This document shows positions 22,800 to 35,703 of a stretch of DNA of 64,000 nucleotides, one piece after another (the stretch's first letter is position 1; every line of letters begins with the position of its first letter). A program made the position numbers and the translations under genes. The stretch is from Colocasia esculenta (Eukaryota > Streptophyta > Magnoliopsida > Alismatales > Araceae): NCBI GenBank assembly GCA_014218235.1, contig CM024758.1:103391698-103455697 (forward strand), written 5' to 3'. Below the pieces are notes generated by a model. That model was not told the origin of the DNA and did no database searches. It saw only the letters and a list, made by a program, of their open reading frames with translations.

Positions 22800-23920
22800 T
22801 GCCATAACTATACTTCCGAGGATGCGGACAATTCCTGGCTAAATGTCCTGGCTGCCCACAATTATAACACCGATAACCTGGGAAAGCTGCGGGCTGCCCT
22901 ACCGTACTCTGCTGAGACTCCTCCAGTGCTGGCCTAACACCTCGGCCTGCTGAAAACCCTGCTGCCTACCACCTCCTCTTCCTCTAAACATCTTCTTCAA
23001 TTTACCACCCCACTTTTATAATTCTGATGATGACGATGCTTCTGAGGGTGCCTTGCCCTTGTTAATACTTGCAGACTACTGTGGAAGCCGAAACTACCTA
23101 TCCCTGCTCCTCCGGACTGTCTAGCCTGCACAGTCCTTTTCAGAATCACTGCCCTCTGCGCTGCTTCTTCCACTGTCTTACACATTAAAGGAATTACTAC
23201 ATCCTGAAGCCCCGGTCGCAGTCCTCGAATGAAATATTCCACCATCATAATGTTATCAGTAACCACATATGGAGCATAACTACTCAACGCTATGAATCTC
23301 ATCTGATATTCTAGCACAGTCAGGTTCCCTTGCTGTAACATCTAGAATTGCTCCCTCTTAGCTTGCTGTATCTGGACTGGGAAGAAGGTATCATTGAATA
23401 CCTCAAAAAATTCTAGCCAGGTAATAGTATCCTCCGTCCTCCCTGCAAACGCCGTCTGCATCTTCAATCTCCACCATTCTTGTGCAAATCCACGGAACTG
23501 ATAGGTAGCTAGTACCACCCTATCAGCTTGTGGACGCCTCATAATAACAAAAACCCTCTCTACCTCATGCACCTAGTGCTCTGCTGTGTCGGGATTCGGA
23601 CCTCCTGAGTATGTAGGTGGCTGCAACTGCAAAACCCTCTCTACTAGTGCTGTGGGATCCTCTGCACTGGCTACTCTTGCTGGTACTGCAGAAAGTATAG
23701 GTACAACGGGTGGTACCTCAACTACTGGTGGTGGTGGGGGTGGTGCCACTGGTACTTCCTCTTCTACGGTCGGCAGTACCTCTACTGCTAGTTGTACTGG
23801 TGCCTGGTGATCCAATCTGTTACGGATCTCTGCGAGGCTTTCCCATATTCTTTCTATCATCTGATGCGTAGTCTCCTCAGGTTCATCTCCACCTCCTCCC
23901 CAATCTCTCCTATCTGCCAT
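22800..23920 (-). pseudogene. Gypsy A gag
   Basis: The start codon is taken at 23920 (Met-Ala-Asp-Arg-Arg-Asp-Trp), because G2 has the matching start Met-Val-Asp-Lys-Arg-Asp-Trp; an in-frame extension to 23989 is probably leader. A Pro/Val-rich linker follows. Next is the Retrotrans_gag domain (about 23572-23040) with Gly-Phe-Ala-Gln-Glu-Trp-Trp, and a CX2CX4HX4C knuckle near 22865-22825. Stops at 23573 and 23342 break it. Confidence 0.85.
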
Positions 23921-24060
23921 TTCTGATCCTACACAAACATATTCCAACCACATAACATAAAAACAAATCGATACAAAAACTAAGACCAACTACTAGCAGT
24001 GGACTAAAGTAAAGACCAGGCTATGTAAATTTCTGATCCCTTTACATTCACACTAACCTT

Positions 24061-24072
24061 GCTTTGATACCA
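24061..24072 (-). other. Primer binding site of gypsy A
   Basis: Minus strand TGGTATCAAAGC, two bases from the LTR edge at 24075. It matches the initiator-Met primer type used by the other elements here. Confidence 0.9.
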
Positions 24073-24074
24073 AC

Positions 24075-26160
24075 TATGACGGTCCTCGTCGTTCAAACCC
24101 GTTAACCTAATAATGATCCTGATCCGACTCCGTCTCCCGCGAATGAGTCGTAGCCTCGTAAGGGATATCAATGACACGAGTTCATAGAAATATAAAGGAA
24201 AAACTAAAAAATATATAAGATTTCATATATCACAAATATTTAAATAAATATACATAGTTCTCAACTAAAGTCAAATACAGAGTACAGTAACCTGGAGCAT
24301 ACCCCGAGGAGAACAAAAAGTAAAGATCACGCTGCTGGTGGTGAGGCCCAACTCCGCTATGACACAGCTCTGAACTAGATGAGGACGAGAAGCCTCCTGC
24401 TCTCCCTCACCTAAAAGAAGTAAGGGTGAGCCTCATGAGTCATAAGCTCAGTAGGGAAACATCCCCAAAGCCGAACAAAACCAAACTCACAACATAACTG
24501 AAGCAGGAAGCTACGCTAGCAATTTATAGAACTAACTACACAATATATTAAAGCTGTAAATACTACTTACCACATGCCATTAATAGAAATCAACCAATAA
24601 TAAATAAACGGCAAACCTCGCCAAGTGTACGTGCTAAAGTAGGAAATGCCACACTGGGGCCACGAAGACTGGTTCACGACACCAGCAACTAACCCAGACA
24701 AACCACACAGGACTACCTCTCAGCCTCGCAGCTAGGGATGAAAGGTCCAGCTGCCGCTCTACCAAGACAAACCAAAGAACTGTGGAGACCAACCAACACC
24801 ACTCCTATGGAACACACTGTCGTAGGCCCATGCCTGGCACCTTTAGGGACTCCGGCCCGAGCTCCCTAAAGTGAGGCACTGGTAAACAGGACTAGCTGGG
24901 CCCAGTACGTCTAATGGTGCTTGTAACCCACAACCATGAGCGTGCTATAAGCAACAAAACATAAACTCTCACAAGTCGTTGTCCCTCTGCCGTCTTTCCC
25001 TAAGTAGGACGTACAACTCTTCACAAGAGTGAGGGTGTCTAGAAAGATGACACAGACCTCAACGATACACAAGTATCAGGACAAGCCCCGAGCACTAACG
25101 TGCATGGCTCACACAAAACCAGCGGCTCCCAACTGAAGAGGTATCCATGGTAGGCGTCATACTACTCGCCACGCACACATAAACCACGTGAACCCCACAC
25201 AAACCACGTGAACAACACGTTCCTCAAACTCTACAGGTGCCAATGCACCGCTTACCAATGCCATGCACTTCAAATAACAATAATCCGATAATCATGTAGT
25301 CATGCTTAACCCATTGCCATCAGGAACAAGAATGTGACAGGGTCCACTGTCGCCTTCAGAACGCGACGCCATGATATGGCACGTTCTGAAGAAGAATGTG
25401 ACGGGTCGGGTTGTCGCGATCTGATGGCGACAGTCAGGTCTGTCGCCTTCACAGACAGTGACCAAATTCTGGGGTTCCATCTCGGAAATCCCCACACAAA
25501 CCATGCTAACTACCATGAAACACAAATATACACACTCTAAGCACTACATTAGCATGGTATCTACTGTGTATAGCATGTAAAACATGCTAAACATGCAATC
25601 TACATCGAGAAACGACGCAGAATCTCCCTATTTTTATGAAGAACGCGAAGAACGACGATATCCCGGCATTTCCCCCGCTCCGTACCATGTCCTCGGGGCG
25701 AGACCACGCCGAAAACGACTACAAAATGTCGGATCGCCCAAAATCCTCCGCAAAAACTCCTTCCGGGCCGAGCAGAGCATTCTGAGCTCTGTTCAGCCGA
25801 CCTTAGTTAAAAATTGCTCAGAGTTGAGAACACGACATACCCTACTATCACGACAAGTACACGAGCCGTTGCCTTCTCACTACTGACGCCAGTGGGCTGC
25901 CCAGCACGCGCCACGCGGTGAACATGCAGACGAAGAGCTTGAAACAGCGGTAACAAGAACTCGACATCTAGGACCGTCGCGTTAGGAACGCCACGTCCAG
26001 CCCTGTCGCGTTCACAAACAGTGAACTGATGGGTGCTTTGGGCCCAACCGGTCGGCCAACAAAGCCCCACAACCTGTGTAAACACCTGAAACTCAAGCCA
26101 CAGGCCACACACTGGCCTCCACAACCATTAAGCCACGATCCGAACGATCAATACGCTACA
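24075..26160 (-). repeat. 5' LTR of gypsy A
   Basis: Left edge TATGACGG (the other copy has TGTGATGG), right edge ACGCTACA at 26160. It is followed by the target copy ATCCG and resumed copia gag. It aligns with 17123-19220. CGCGAC motifs cluster at 25350-25440 and 25850-26010. Confidence 0.9.
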
Positions 26161-26165
26161 ATCCG

Positions 26166-27640
26166 CATATAGAACTGCAAAAGAAATGTGTGATAAACTA
26201 CAAGTAACATATGAAGGAACATATAAAGATAAACAAACTAGAATAGATATTCTTGTATCTCAGTATGAATAGTTCAAAATGCTACCTAATGAAAATATCA
26301 CTCAAATGTATAATATATTCACCAATATAATAGTTGGTTTAAATTCACTAGGTAAAAATCTTACTAATGAAGAAACAGTCAGAAAAATTCTTAGATCATT
26401 AACTCATTCTTGGACTCCCAAAGTTACTGTTATTAAAGAAGCACATGATCTTACAGAACTTTCTATAGATAAATTAATTGGTTCTCTAATAGCTCATGAA
26501 ATTAACATGGAAAGATTTTTAAAGAGCTCTTCGAAAAGAAAATGTCAAATGCTTTGAAAGTTCTAGATTCTTTCTCATCATCTTCTGAAGACTCTAAGGA
26601 AAAATCTGAAGAAAGTAATGACGAAGCAATGCTATCCAGAAGACTTCAGAGAATTCTTGCCAAGAAGAAGAAGTATCGATCCAAGAGATACTTCAAGATG
26701 GATAAGAAGAGCAAAGAACCAACATGTTACAAATGCAAGCAGCTAGGACACTTCAAAATTGAATGTCCAAAGCTCAAAAGAAAAGATCAGGCTGACAAGC
26801 ATGAGACAAAGAAAGACAAAGAAAGAAAGTTCAGAAAATATAAGAAGAAGGCAATGGCAGCAGCTTGGGATAATGAGGAAGCAACAAGTTCACATGCATC
26901 AAGCTCAGAATCAGAAGAAGAAGAACAAGTAAATCTAGCTCTCATGGCAGGACTAGATCAGGTAAATTTTGAAACCTCTTTTACTTCATGTTCAGAATCT
27001 GATTCCGATAGTCTAGAAGATGCATTTAATGAATGTATGATAAATATAAAACTGTAGTTAAACAAAAGAAATTGGTTAAGTTAAATTTGATAAACCAAGA
27101 AAAAATCAATACTTTTCTAAAAATGAAGTAGAAAGATTAAGACAACATCTAGCTGAAACGAAAAGAACAAATGAATTGTTATGTGAGGATTTAAGACTAA
27201 AAATGGTAAAACTAAAGAACTCAAAACACATCTAAATGAACTGAAAAATGAAGAAAAACTGAGAGAAGAAAATAATTACTTAAGAGCATCCTTAGACAAA
27301 TAACTAATTGCAAAACATCCTTAGTTGTAATACTAAAGGTGCTAGAACAAGCAAAAAGAAGTATGGAGTAGGGTATACACCTCCAATAATGTAAAAGAAA
27401 TTGTTTATCTGAATAGTACCCAACTCCTAAGTTTGTAAAAGAGAAAGTAATTAAAAATCCCAAAAAGTTAATCATTATATTTACAAACAAAAATTTAAGA
27501 CTAACAACATCACAAAGTCTAAGCATGCATATGATTTGTGTTGTAGTCATTGTAATCAATTAGGACACACTGTTAGCACATGCACCACTAGACATTTACA
27601 GTGGATTCTGAAAACTAACCATTAAGGACCCAAGAAAGTT
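26166..27640 (+). pseudogene. Copia gag of B, right part
   Basis: Continues the frame interrupted at 17122: UBN2-type capsid (Ala-Lys-Glu-Met-X-Asp-Lys-Leu through Leu-Thr-His-Ser-Trp near 26410). A Ser/Glu-rich linker follows, then a zinc knuckle CX2CX4HX4C at about 26725-26766, and a second acidic Ser-rich region. A stop TAG at 26270 stands where element C has Gln. After 27057 the frame is fragmented but a second knuckle-like Cys-Ser-His-Cys region (about 27540-27590) and the Val-Trp-Val-Pro-Lys junction (27640) remain. Element C has the same double-knuckle layout. Confidence 0.85.
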
Positions 27641-28910
27641 TGGGTACCAAAGTCTCAATTTAGTTTTGCTTGTAGGGGCGCCTGAGAGCATCCAAATGGT
27701 ATTTGGATAATGAGTGCTCAAGGCATATGACACGAGACAGAAAACTCTTTACAATTTCAGAAGTGAAATTGGTCAAGTCACATATGGTGATAATGGAAAA
27801 AGAAAGTGATAGGATGTAACCATAGGAACAAAGAAAAGGATTTAATAGAGGATGTTATGTGTGTTGAGGGATTAAAGCATAACCTCATTAGTATCTGTCA
27901 ACCATGTGATAAAGGTCACTTAGTGAAATTTCATAATGACAAATGTATCATCTTAAAAGATGGAAAATTAGTTTTTGAAGCTTAAAAAGTAAAAAAAAAT
28001 GTACACCTTACAACTAGAAGAACTGAAGAAGTAAACTTGTGCCTTGCAACTACAAAGAGTGAAGAGACTGATTTATGGCATAGAAGACTAGGACATGTTA
28101 GCACTTCAGTGATCAAGAAATTAATCAAGCATGATCTAGTCGAATGTCTTCCAAAATTGAAATTGAAGAAATCTTGAATCTGCACTACTTGTGCAAAAGG
28201 AAAGCAAACTAACATATCATTTTAGTCCAAGACATTGGTGACAACCTCTAGACCATTGGAATTTATTCACATGGATCTATTTGGACCTATAAGAACAGTA
28301 AGTCTTGGAAGAAAAGTTTATAGCTATGTAATTGTGGATGATTATTGAAGATACACTTGGGTATCATTTTTGGAAGCCAAATCAGAGACCTTTTCAGCTT
28401 TTTTGAAGTTCAGTAAACTGGTGCAGAAGACTCAGAATTATCAAATAATCAGTATCAGATCTGATCATGGTGGAGAATTCAAGAATGAAGAGTTCGTCAA
28501 ATTCTGGGAAGAAAATGGCATAGAACATAATTTCTCTACACCAAGAACACCTCGACCGGAATGAAGTAGCAGAAAGAAAGAATAGAACACTGCTGAACAT
28601 GGCCAGAACAATGCTTACAGAATACAATCTACCAAGATACTTCTGGGCAGAAGTAGTCAACACAGCCTGCTACATCATCAACAGGTGCATGATCAGACCA
28701 ATATTAAAGAAAACACCCTATGAGCTATACAAGGAGAAAAGGCAAAAAGTTAGTCACCTTCGACCTTTTGCTTGTAAGTGCTTCATTTTAAATAATGGTA
28801 ATGATAATCTAGAAAAGTTAGATGATAAAAGTGATGAAGGTTTTCTATTAGGATACATCTCAAAACCTAGAGGGTATAAAGTGTTTGACCGAAAACTTTA
28901 ACTATTGAAC
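27640..28910 (+). pseudogene. Copia protease and integrase of B
   Basis: The protease site reads Leu-Asp-Asn-Glu-Cys-Ser-Arg-His-Met (about 27705) in place of Asp-Ser-Gly: the catalytic Asp remains but the Ser-Gly turn is lost. The integrase has Leu-Gly-His near 28090 and CX2C near 28185. The core shows Met-Asp-Leu-Phe-Gly (28272), Ser-Asp-His-Gly-Gly-Glu-Phe (28460) and Glu-Arg-Lys-Asn-Arg-Thr (28572). One base change or shift near 28560 separates the open pieces 28370-28564 and 28599-28901. Its role would be Gag-Pol processing and cDNA integration; it is not functional. Confidence 0.85.
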
Positions 28911-29149
28911 AGTCAGTTCATATTTATTTGATGAAACTAACCATTCTATTGAGAGAATAGAAGAAGAAGAAGATGTTGCTGACGATTTGTGCAGGAATTT
29001 GGAACAAGCCACTCTAGAAGAAAAAGATGAAGACAAGGAAGATTCTCCAATAGAAGAACTTCAACAACAATAAGAAGCACAGGAAGGACTACCTAGATAA
29101 TTGAGGTATCACGGAGATCATCCAAGAGAAACATAATAGGTGATCCTCA

Positions 29150-30748
29150 ATATAGGGTAAGAACCAGAGATATGACCATTCCTTGTGATTATACTGCTTT
29201 TGTATCTCAAATTGAGCCTACGACAATCAATGATGCACTGATAGATGAATCTTGGACCCTAGCTATGCTAGAGGAACTTAACTAGTTCCAACTCAGCTAG
29301 GTTTGGACCCTCGTACCTAGACCTTCTGACCATCCTATTATTGGGACCATAGGGGTCTTCAAAACAAAATGGTCAATCAGGAGTGATCACCAGAAACAAG
29401 GCCAGATTGGTAGCTCAGTGATATTCCCAAGAGGAAGACATTGATTTCGATGAAACATATGTTCCAGTTGCTAGATTAGAGTTAGAATTTTATTAGCATA
29501 TGCATGTTCTTTGAATATCAATTTGTATCAAATGGATGTTAAAAGTACTTTTCTGAATGGTTTATAAAAGAAGAAGTTTATGTTGAGAAACCACCTAGTT
29601 TTGAAGATGCTAAATATCCAAATTATATTTTTTTGTTTTAAAAAAACACTATATGTTTTAAAACAAGCTCCAAGTGCTTAGTATGAAAGACTAAGTGTTT
29701 ATCTTCTATCACATGATTTTTCAAGTGTAAAGTAGTTAGCACTCTATTTATTAAGAAATTTTTAAAAGGGATCTTGATTGCAAAAATATGTGTTGATGAT
29801 ATTATTTTTGCTACTACTAATGAATCACTTTGCAAATTCTTTGAAAATCTCATGCAAAGTGAGTTTGAGATTATCATGATGGGTGAATTTAATTATTTTC
29901 TTGGCTTGCAAATCAAGCAGACTAAGGAAGGTACTCACATTTCTCAAACTAAATATATTTCAGATTTGCTCTCTATGTATGGTTTTGACAAGTGTAAGCC
30001 CTTAGGAACACCTATGAGCTCAGGGATAAAGTTAGATAGTGATCTAATTGGTAAGGAAGTAGATCAAAAGATCTATAGATGCATGATTGAGTAATTACTC
30101 TATCTTACTGCTAGTAGACTAGATATAATGTCCAGTGTATGTTTGTGTGCCAAATTCAAGCTGATCCAAAAGAAGCTCATATTAATGTTGTTAAAAGGAA
30201 TTTTTAGATATCTTATTAATATAAGAAATTGGGTTTATGGTATCCCAGATGTTCTGGATTTAAATTGCTTAGATATAGTGATGCTAACTATGCTGGATGC
30301 AAAATTGATAGAAAAAGCACCAGTGGTACTTGTCAATTTCTTGCAGGGTGCTTAATTTCTTGGTCTTCCAGAAAACAAAACTCAGTAGCATTGTCCACAA
30401 CTGAAGCATAATACATTGCGGCTGAAAGTTGTTGCACCCAACTGCTATAGATCAAACACCAACTAGAAGACTATGGTCACAAACTAGATGAAATTCCAAT
30501 GTTGTGTGACAACACAAGCGCCATCAACTTAACAAAAAATCCTATCTAGCACTTAAGAACCAAGTACATTGAGGTCAGACATCATTTCATCAAGGACCAT
30601 GTAAGTAATGATGACATTTTACTTGAATTCATTGCTACAGATAATCAACTAGCTGATATTTTTACTAAACCACTCCCTGAGGATAGGTTTACTTCAATAA
30701 GAAGAGAAATCAAAATGTGCAACCCTGAACAAATACTTAAAATATGAC
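29150..30748 (+). pseudogene. Copia reverse transcriptase and RNase H of B
   Basis: RT landmarks: Trp-Thr-Leu-Val-Pro-Arg-Pro near 29310, Tyr-Gln-Met-Asp-Val-Lys-Ser near 29526, Leu-Lys-Gln-Ala-Pro near 29660. The catalytic box is encoded at about 29786 as Cys-Val-Asp-Asp rather than Tyr-Val-Asp-Asp. RNase H has Asp-Ala-X-Tyr-Ala-Gly-Cys near 30280 and Ser-Thr-Ser-Gly-Thr near 30318. The Ala-Asp-Ile-Phe-Thr-Lys-Pro-Leu-Pro end box is at about 30652. The frame ends TGA at 30746. Many stops (TAG, TAA) and shifts are present. Confidence 0.85.
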
Positions 30749-31183
30749 TACATTGTATGATCCATCTATTGTCAAATTTTTTCGAACTCCTGGATAGTTG
30801 AATCTTTAAAAGTCGGAGTTTGAAAAGTCGAAGTGACCGGTCTTATTTTAAAATTCAAATTTATTCTATTTCGGGGGAGAATTAAATAATGTATTTATTC
30901 ATTCAAACTCAGCTATTCATCTCCCACTCTTTGGTCTGTTATGAATTTCCTTTCTTTATATAACCCTTTCCTCTTCTGTTTCCAAATTACCCATTTGAAA
31001 CCGCTCCTACTCCTCCGTCTTCTTCCTGGTTCCTGCGTCAAATTTTTCGACCCGATGAGACCCTTGCTGAAAAATCTGTCAAATTCTTCAATCTCTCTAA
31101 AGAAAGGTAGGATCTTTGAGCCCTTTGGGCTCATTTCACATCCCCTTTACAATCATTCTTAGATTTTTCCTCGTATTGGTCTA
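30749..31183 (+). other. Spacer between pol and the 3' ORF of B
   Basis: Noncoding stretch with an AGTCGGAGT/AAAGTCGAAGT pair at about 30810-30832, like the LTR hairpin units, and a purine tract TCGGGGGAGAATT near 30870. A pyrimidine-rich stretch with short open frames follows. No domain recognised. Confidence 0.55.
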
Positions 31184-33133
31184 GATGGCCTGTTATAAGG
31201 CTCTAGACGATTCCTTCTTAACTCCGGAATAGTTACACAGACTCAACTCCGCCAAAGCCTCGATTTGTCCTAGAAAGGTTGTCGATTTCTCTCAATTGGC
31301 ATACAGACTTAGTTCAGTTGCAGAATCACTGGAGGCTATGGGCTGGAGAAGTGTGTGTGAGATCAATGAACCCACTAATGAAGACGCAGTTAAGGCTTTT
31401 TATGTGACCCTTCAAGTATCTGCCGATGGGTCTTTACAAGGATTTGTGAAAGGTATTCAGATTTCTATTTCTGAAGATTTATTAGCAGAAATTTTGGATT
31501 GCCTTACTTTCGGGCACAAAATCAGTAATACTGTGTCTGTGGAGAAACAAAAATTCAGGATTATTGGAAGCCTAGGTACTATCTCAAAAGGGGGCTTTTC
31601 ATCAACGAGCTCGGTGTAGAGAAGAGGCACCTCCATGCCATCCTCACCACCATTGTAACCCCAAGCCCTGGGACACATTCGTCCATCCTAGCAAGGGATG
31701 ACAATTTGTTATTTTGGGCTATTCATAGGCATCAAGTAAATCTTGCCTCTATTATCTTAAAGAGAATGGAAGGGTCCAGGTTTCTTTAAGAATATCTTCC
31801 TTATGGACTTTATCTTTAGAAGATTTTCAGTAGATTTATCAGAGGAACATTTAGTATCTGTGAAAGAAAAGATTGGGCTCTCTACCATTCGCATGAGCCA
31901 CTACATCATAGAGGATAAAGCTCAGAATTTTTGGACCAAGGACTCTGTACCTGATTGTACTCATGAAAGATTTATTGATGAGGTATAGGGCACTTCTACA
32001 ACTCCACCATATCAACCTCTAGCAGATAGAAGATAAGTAGTTGCACATGAGGCAGTGCAAGCAGGACCTTCCCTTGAGCAAGATCCCTCTGAAGATATAA
32101 TTAATCAAGCACTTAGGGATCTCAAGGGTAAAGCAGTTGCTCATGAAGAAGAAATTCCAAGTCCTACACCTTATGAGCCTGCTCTAGAAGAAGAATTCCA
32201 TCATGTCTCTCAACCTCCACTTGAGAGCCAACCAAGGTCTCAGGGGGAGACTAGCAGGACCATTGATGATGTTCTTAATTTGGTCCTCAAACAACAAGAT
32301 ATGCTTGATTTACTTCAGATGCGGATACACCAAATAGATTTTAAATTTGATTTATTATCAGAAGATGTTCAGTAGATAAATGATCAACTATATCAATTTG
32401 TTTGCCAACAGGATAAGGGCAGCTCTTTAGCACCACCCTCAGCACCTCAGGAAGAAGAGTAGCAGCTAGAACAACCAGCACAATAGCTAGAGAAGTAGAC
32501 ATATCAGTCAGCTGTGGAGCTAGAAAAGTCTTTAGAACCACCAGTTGAACAGTCTCAATAGTAGCAACAACAACTAGAGCAGCCTTCTACGCAGTGTGAA
32601 AAGAAATCAATTGAACCATAAGTGCAGCCAGCAGAGCAGTCCTCCTAGACAGAAGAGGCTCAGCCTAGTGTTCAAACCTTCAAGAGGAGAGTCAGGAGGA
32701 AGTTGGTTAAATCTTGATCTATTGTCTTTCCTTCCTCTTAACCTCAAGACTCTTCTGATCCTGATCCCCCATCTACTCTCCAGCCTCACTCATCACCACC
32801 ATATCTTATGTCTCATTTTCTCTAGTGTATACCTACACTCCACCTTCTGTAAATACACCAATTCTTCACACCTTGGCACTACATTTTTTCTCATCTCTTC
32901 CTACCTCATCCACTCCATCTACTGATCCTCTCTCACATCCTCTAACTCAGTTAGTACCTAATGGGGTACTTCCATCTCAAGTTGGGCAAAAGAGGAAACA
33001 TAGACCGAGCCTCACATTTCCTCCTTTTTGGTATGCTTTCATTTATCATTTTGAGCACAATTTTGCTCTTTTCCAAGAATTTTTTAAACTCAAAGTCTTT
33101 CTTAAGTCCATGGGTTGCCAGGCTACAAATTTG
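31184..33133 (+). pseudogene. 3' env-like ORF of B, part 1
   Basis: ATG at 31184. A conserved-looking globular part (about 31290-31990) is followed by an acidic Gln/Glu/Pro-rich region (32055-32700). That region is readable in one frame but for stops, nearly all TAG at positions where the Gln-rich context predicts CAG. Next is a Ser/Pro-rich stretch, then about 40 residues of globular type up to 33133, where LTR E cuts in. It is the third ORF of SIRE-type elements; function unproven. The start and the N-terminal stop at about 31229 are uncertain. Confidence 0.6.
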
Positions 33134-35703
33134 TGTTGAACCACTCCTATATTTTATCTTTTATTTTGGTGATAACAAAACCCATGTTTAACTTAAAATA
33201 TCATTAATATATTTTATATCATGTTTCTCCCATGAATAAAATATATTCTTGCATTATCATTATAGATTTACACTGAGTTTCAACTTTGTCATGCATGTTT
33301 TGATCATGTTCAGTCAAATCTAGCTTCGTCATATCCGAAGCTACACTTCATCATATCCAAAGTCCACTTCGTCATATACGGAGCTGGCACTTCATCATGC
33401 ATGTTTTGGTCGTGATCAGTCGAAGTCTAGCTTCATCATATGCAAAGCTAACTTCATCATATCCAAGCTATATACGAAGTTCACTTCAACCGACAACGTT
33501 ATGATCTATTTTTTCTGAAGTCCACTTCGTTCATATACAAAGCTAGCACTTCGTCATGCATGTATTATACCATATATATCTCATTAGTCAGTTGGTGTCA
33601 ACACACGAAGCCTAAGTGTTGACACTGTCAACTTTCATTAAAGAAAAATTTCTAAGTACACATTGTATACATATACATACATATATATGTATCATGCTGA
33701 CTCCCACTCTCCAGAAGTCAAAGTCTCACTCCGACTTCCAGACAGTCGAAGCCCACATCGATTACTGTTTTAATATCACATCAATTACAATCAACTTAAA
33801 CATCGATTCTCAGTCCACATCGATTACTGTTTTAAGTTTACATCGATTATCTTAAAACATCAATTACATTGAAACATCGATTGCATTACATTGAAACATC
33901 AATTACCATACAACATCGATTGTCTCACACATCGATTGCATTTCACTTAAACATCTATTACCTTAGAACATCGATTGTCTCAAACAACAATTCTCTTTTA
34001 CAACGATTATCTTTCACTCAAACATCGATTGCTTCTATATCTCACATCGATTATTGTTATTTTGATTGATCTCACTCCGACTCTTTGAAAGTCAAAGTAT
34101 AACATCAACATCCTGATCATCTACACTTAGATGTTTTTTTTTAAGTATTTGTTATTACTTTTGCAGAAATGTTAATGTATTCTTAGTGCGATTAATGTTT
34201 TAATCATTATAGAACTATCTAATGAACTAGATGGACACATGATGTACACTATGACACTTTCTATCTGTTATCTGAATAATAATAGTTAAATAAGCTTTGT
34301 ATTTCTCTATTCTTCTATTTAATGCTTAATGTCATTTCTAATATCAGTACATAGTTTATCTTTTAGAATGCTACGTGTTTCCCAAAGGCATATGTTAGCA
34401 TACTTTAGAATATCCAGTTTTGAGATTTTAAGGATAAGTTCCCTTTGTGGTTGTACTGCGCGCCAAGCAAGTGTTCATTCCTCCTAAATGCTCACCTAAC
34501 CATGCACAACTCAAAGGACAGACTATTTGTCTGAAACTGATAGATATCTGTTTAGAAACTACCTATCCCTTACCTTCTTATATTTGTTTATATCTCTTAA
34601 AACTAACACCGAGAAAAGGAAAAGACATGGTATAGTGTTTGCAGAAATTCAGGAAAATATATCTAAAGAAGAGCCATACAGCTATCTTCATAGCCTGAAG
34701 TCGTTGAGACTCAAGGGCTAAAGATCTGATGATGGACATCCCAGAAGTCTCCAAGTCTCAAGACCCAACGTTCAATTTCAAATGGCTATTTTCAAATGGG
34801 AAACAAAAGATTGAAGCATATATATGAAGCTGAAGTTTTGAAAGATAGATAGAAGAACACCAACAATACAAGAATAGATAGTGAGACATATGTGAGTGCT
34901 TACAGCTACACAAAGAGAGAAGTCTCCACATATAGAAAAGAGAGAGGCGCATAAGATCTGAAGAGAGCCAGCAGATTCAACCTTTGACTTCTTGCTCTCT
35001 TGCTTTCAAGTGTTCTTGGGTGGCATTTGTACTTCTAGATTCTCTTAGTCTACCATCTTTAAGTCAGAAAGAGTTAGAACTTTCAATCCCATTTGTAATC
35101 TCTTTCTGACGTCTGTGTTTGCTCATCCTTTAGAGCAGACACACCCGTGTTCTTTTCTGTATTGTAACCAGTAGGGGGTTTGTTCGCTGTAGTGCCCCTC
35201 TGTGAATGGAAGACCTATGGTTTTAGGTGGTTGTAATACCCCTCTGTGAATGGAAGACCTGCTGGGGTGTGTACTAGTGAGTTGCTTCTGAGCTCGTAAA
35301 AGAAGCACCTGGCTGAGATGAAACAGTAGGTTGCCTTCTTACTCGGAAAGAGAAGAAGACTTGCTTGGGTGCAAGTGGGTTGTAATACCACTCAGGTTGA
35401 GAGCAGGACAAGTGTTCTTGGCAGTTAGTGAAAATCCCAAGGGGTGCTTAGGATTGAACATCGGACTCTTGATTGATAGGAGGGCCATACCAGGATAAAT
35501 CTCTATGCACTTTGTGTGATTGTATTCACTTGTTTCACACACACCACACTAAGTACTAACGATACTATCTAGTGTGATTTATTTTCAAATAAATTTTAAC
35601 AATGCAAGAAGTCCTATTCACCCCTCTCTAGGATGTCTAAAGCTCTTTCATTCATCTGATACCAACTAGTGGTATAAGAGCAAAGCACCATCCCGATCCA
35701 ATA
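33134..35703 (+). repeat. Solo-like copia LTR E inside the 3' ORF of B
   Basis: Starts TGTTGAACCACTCC, like the LTR of C, and ends GATCCAATA. It is flanked by exact ATTTG copies at 33129-33133 and 35704-35708. U3 carries hairpins on CTTCGTCATAT (33320-33545) and ATCGATTG motifs (33750-34060). A TATA-like run is near 34820, and U5 repeats CCCCTCTGTGAATGGAAGACC at 35192-35265. Between 35660 and 35690 there is an unexpected primer-site-like TGGTATAAGAGC, so the alternative is a 5' LTR plus a stub of internal sequence. Since no gag follows and the 3' ORF of B resumes, I prefer a solo LTR. Confidence 0.75.

Larger units (their letters stand above)
17123..26160 (-). mobile_element. Ty3/gypsy element A, Tekay/Del-like, inserted in gag of B
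   Basis: Two LTRs (17123-19220 and 24075-26160, about 2.1 kb) flank a 4.85-kb internal region on the minus strand. It holds primer site, gag, protease, RT, RNase H, integrase and a C-terminal chromodomain-like segment. PR-RT-RH-IN is the Ty3/gypsy order, and the tail motifs fit the Tekay (Del) chromovirus clade. Target copies ATTCG and ATCCG flank it with one mismatch, and copia gag resumes on the other side. The frames are short pieces separated by stops and shifts, so it is dead and more decayed than G2. Confidence 0.9.

Noticed and set aside
22740..22937. Plus-strand Ala-rich frame
   Set aside because: Antisense shadow of the Gln/Pro-rich gag linker of gypsy A; the same holds for plus-strand frames at 23586-23810 and 47792-48094.
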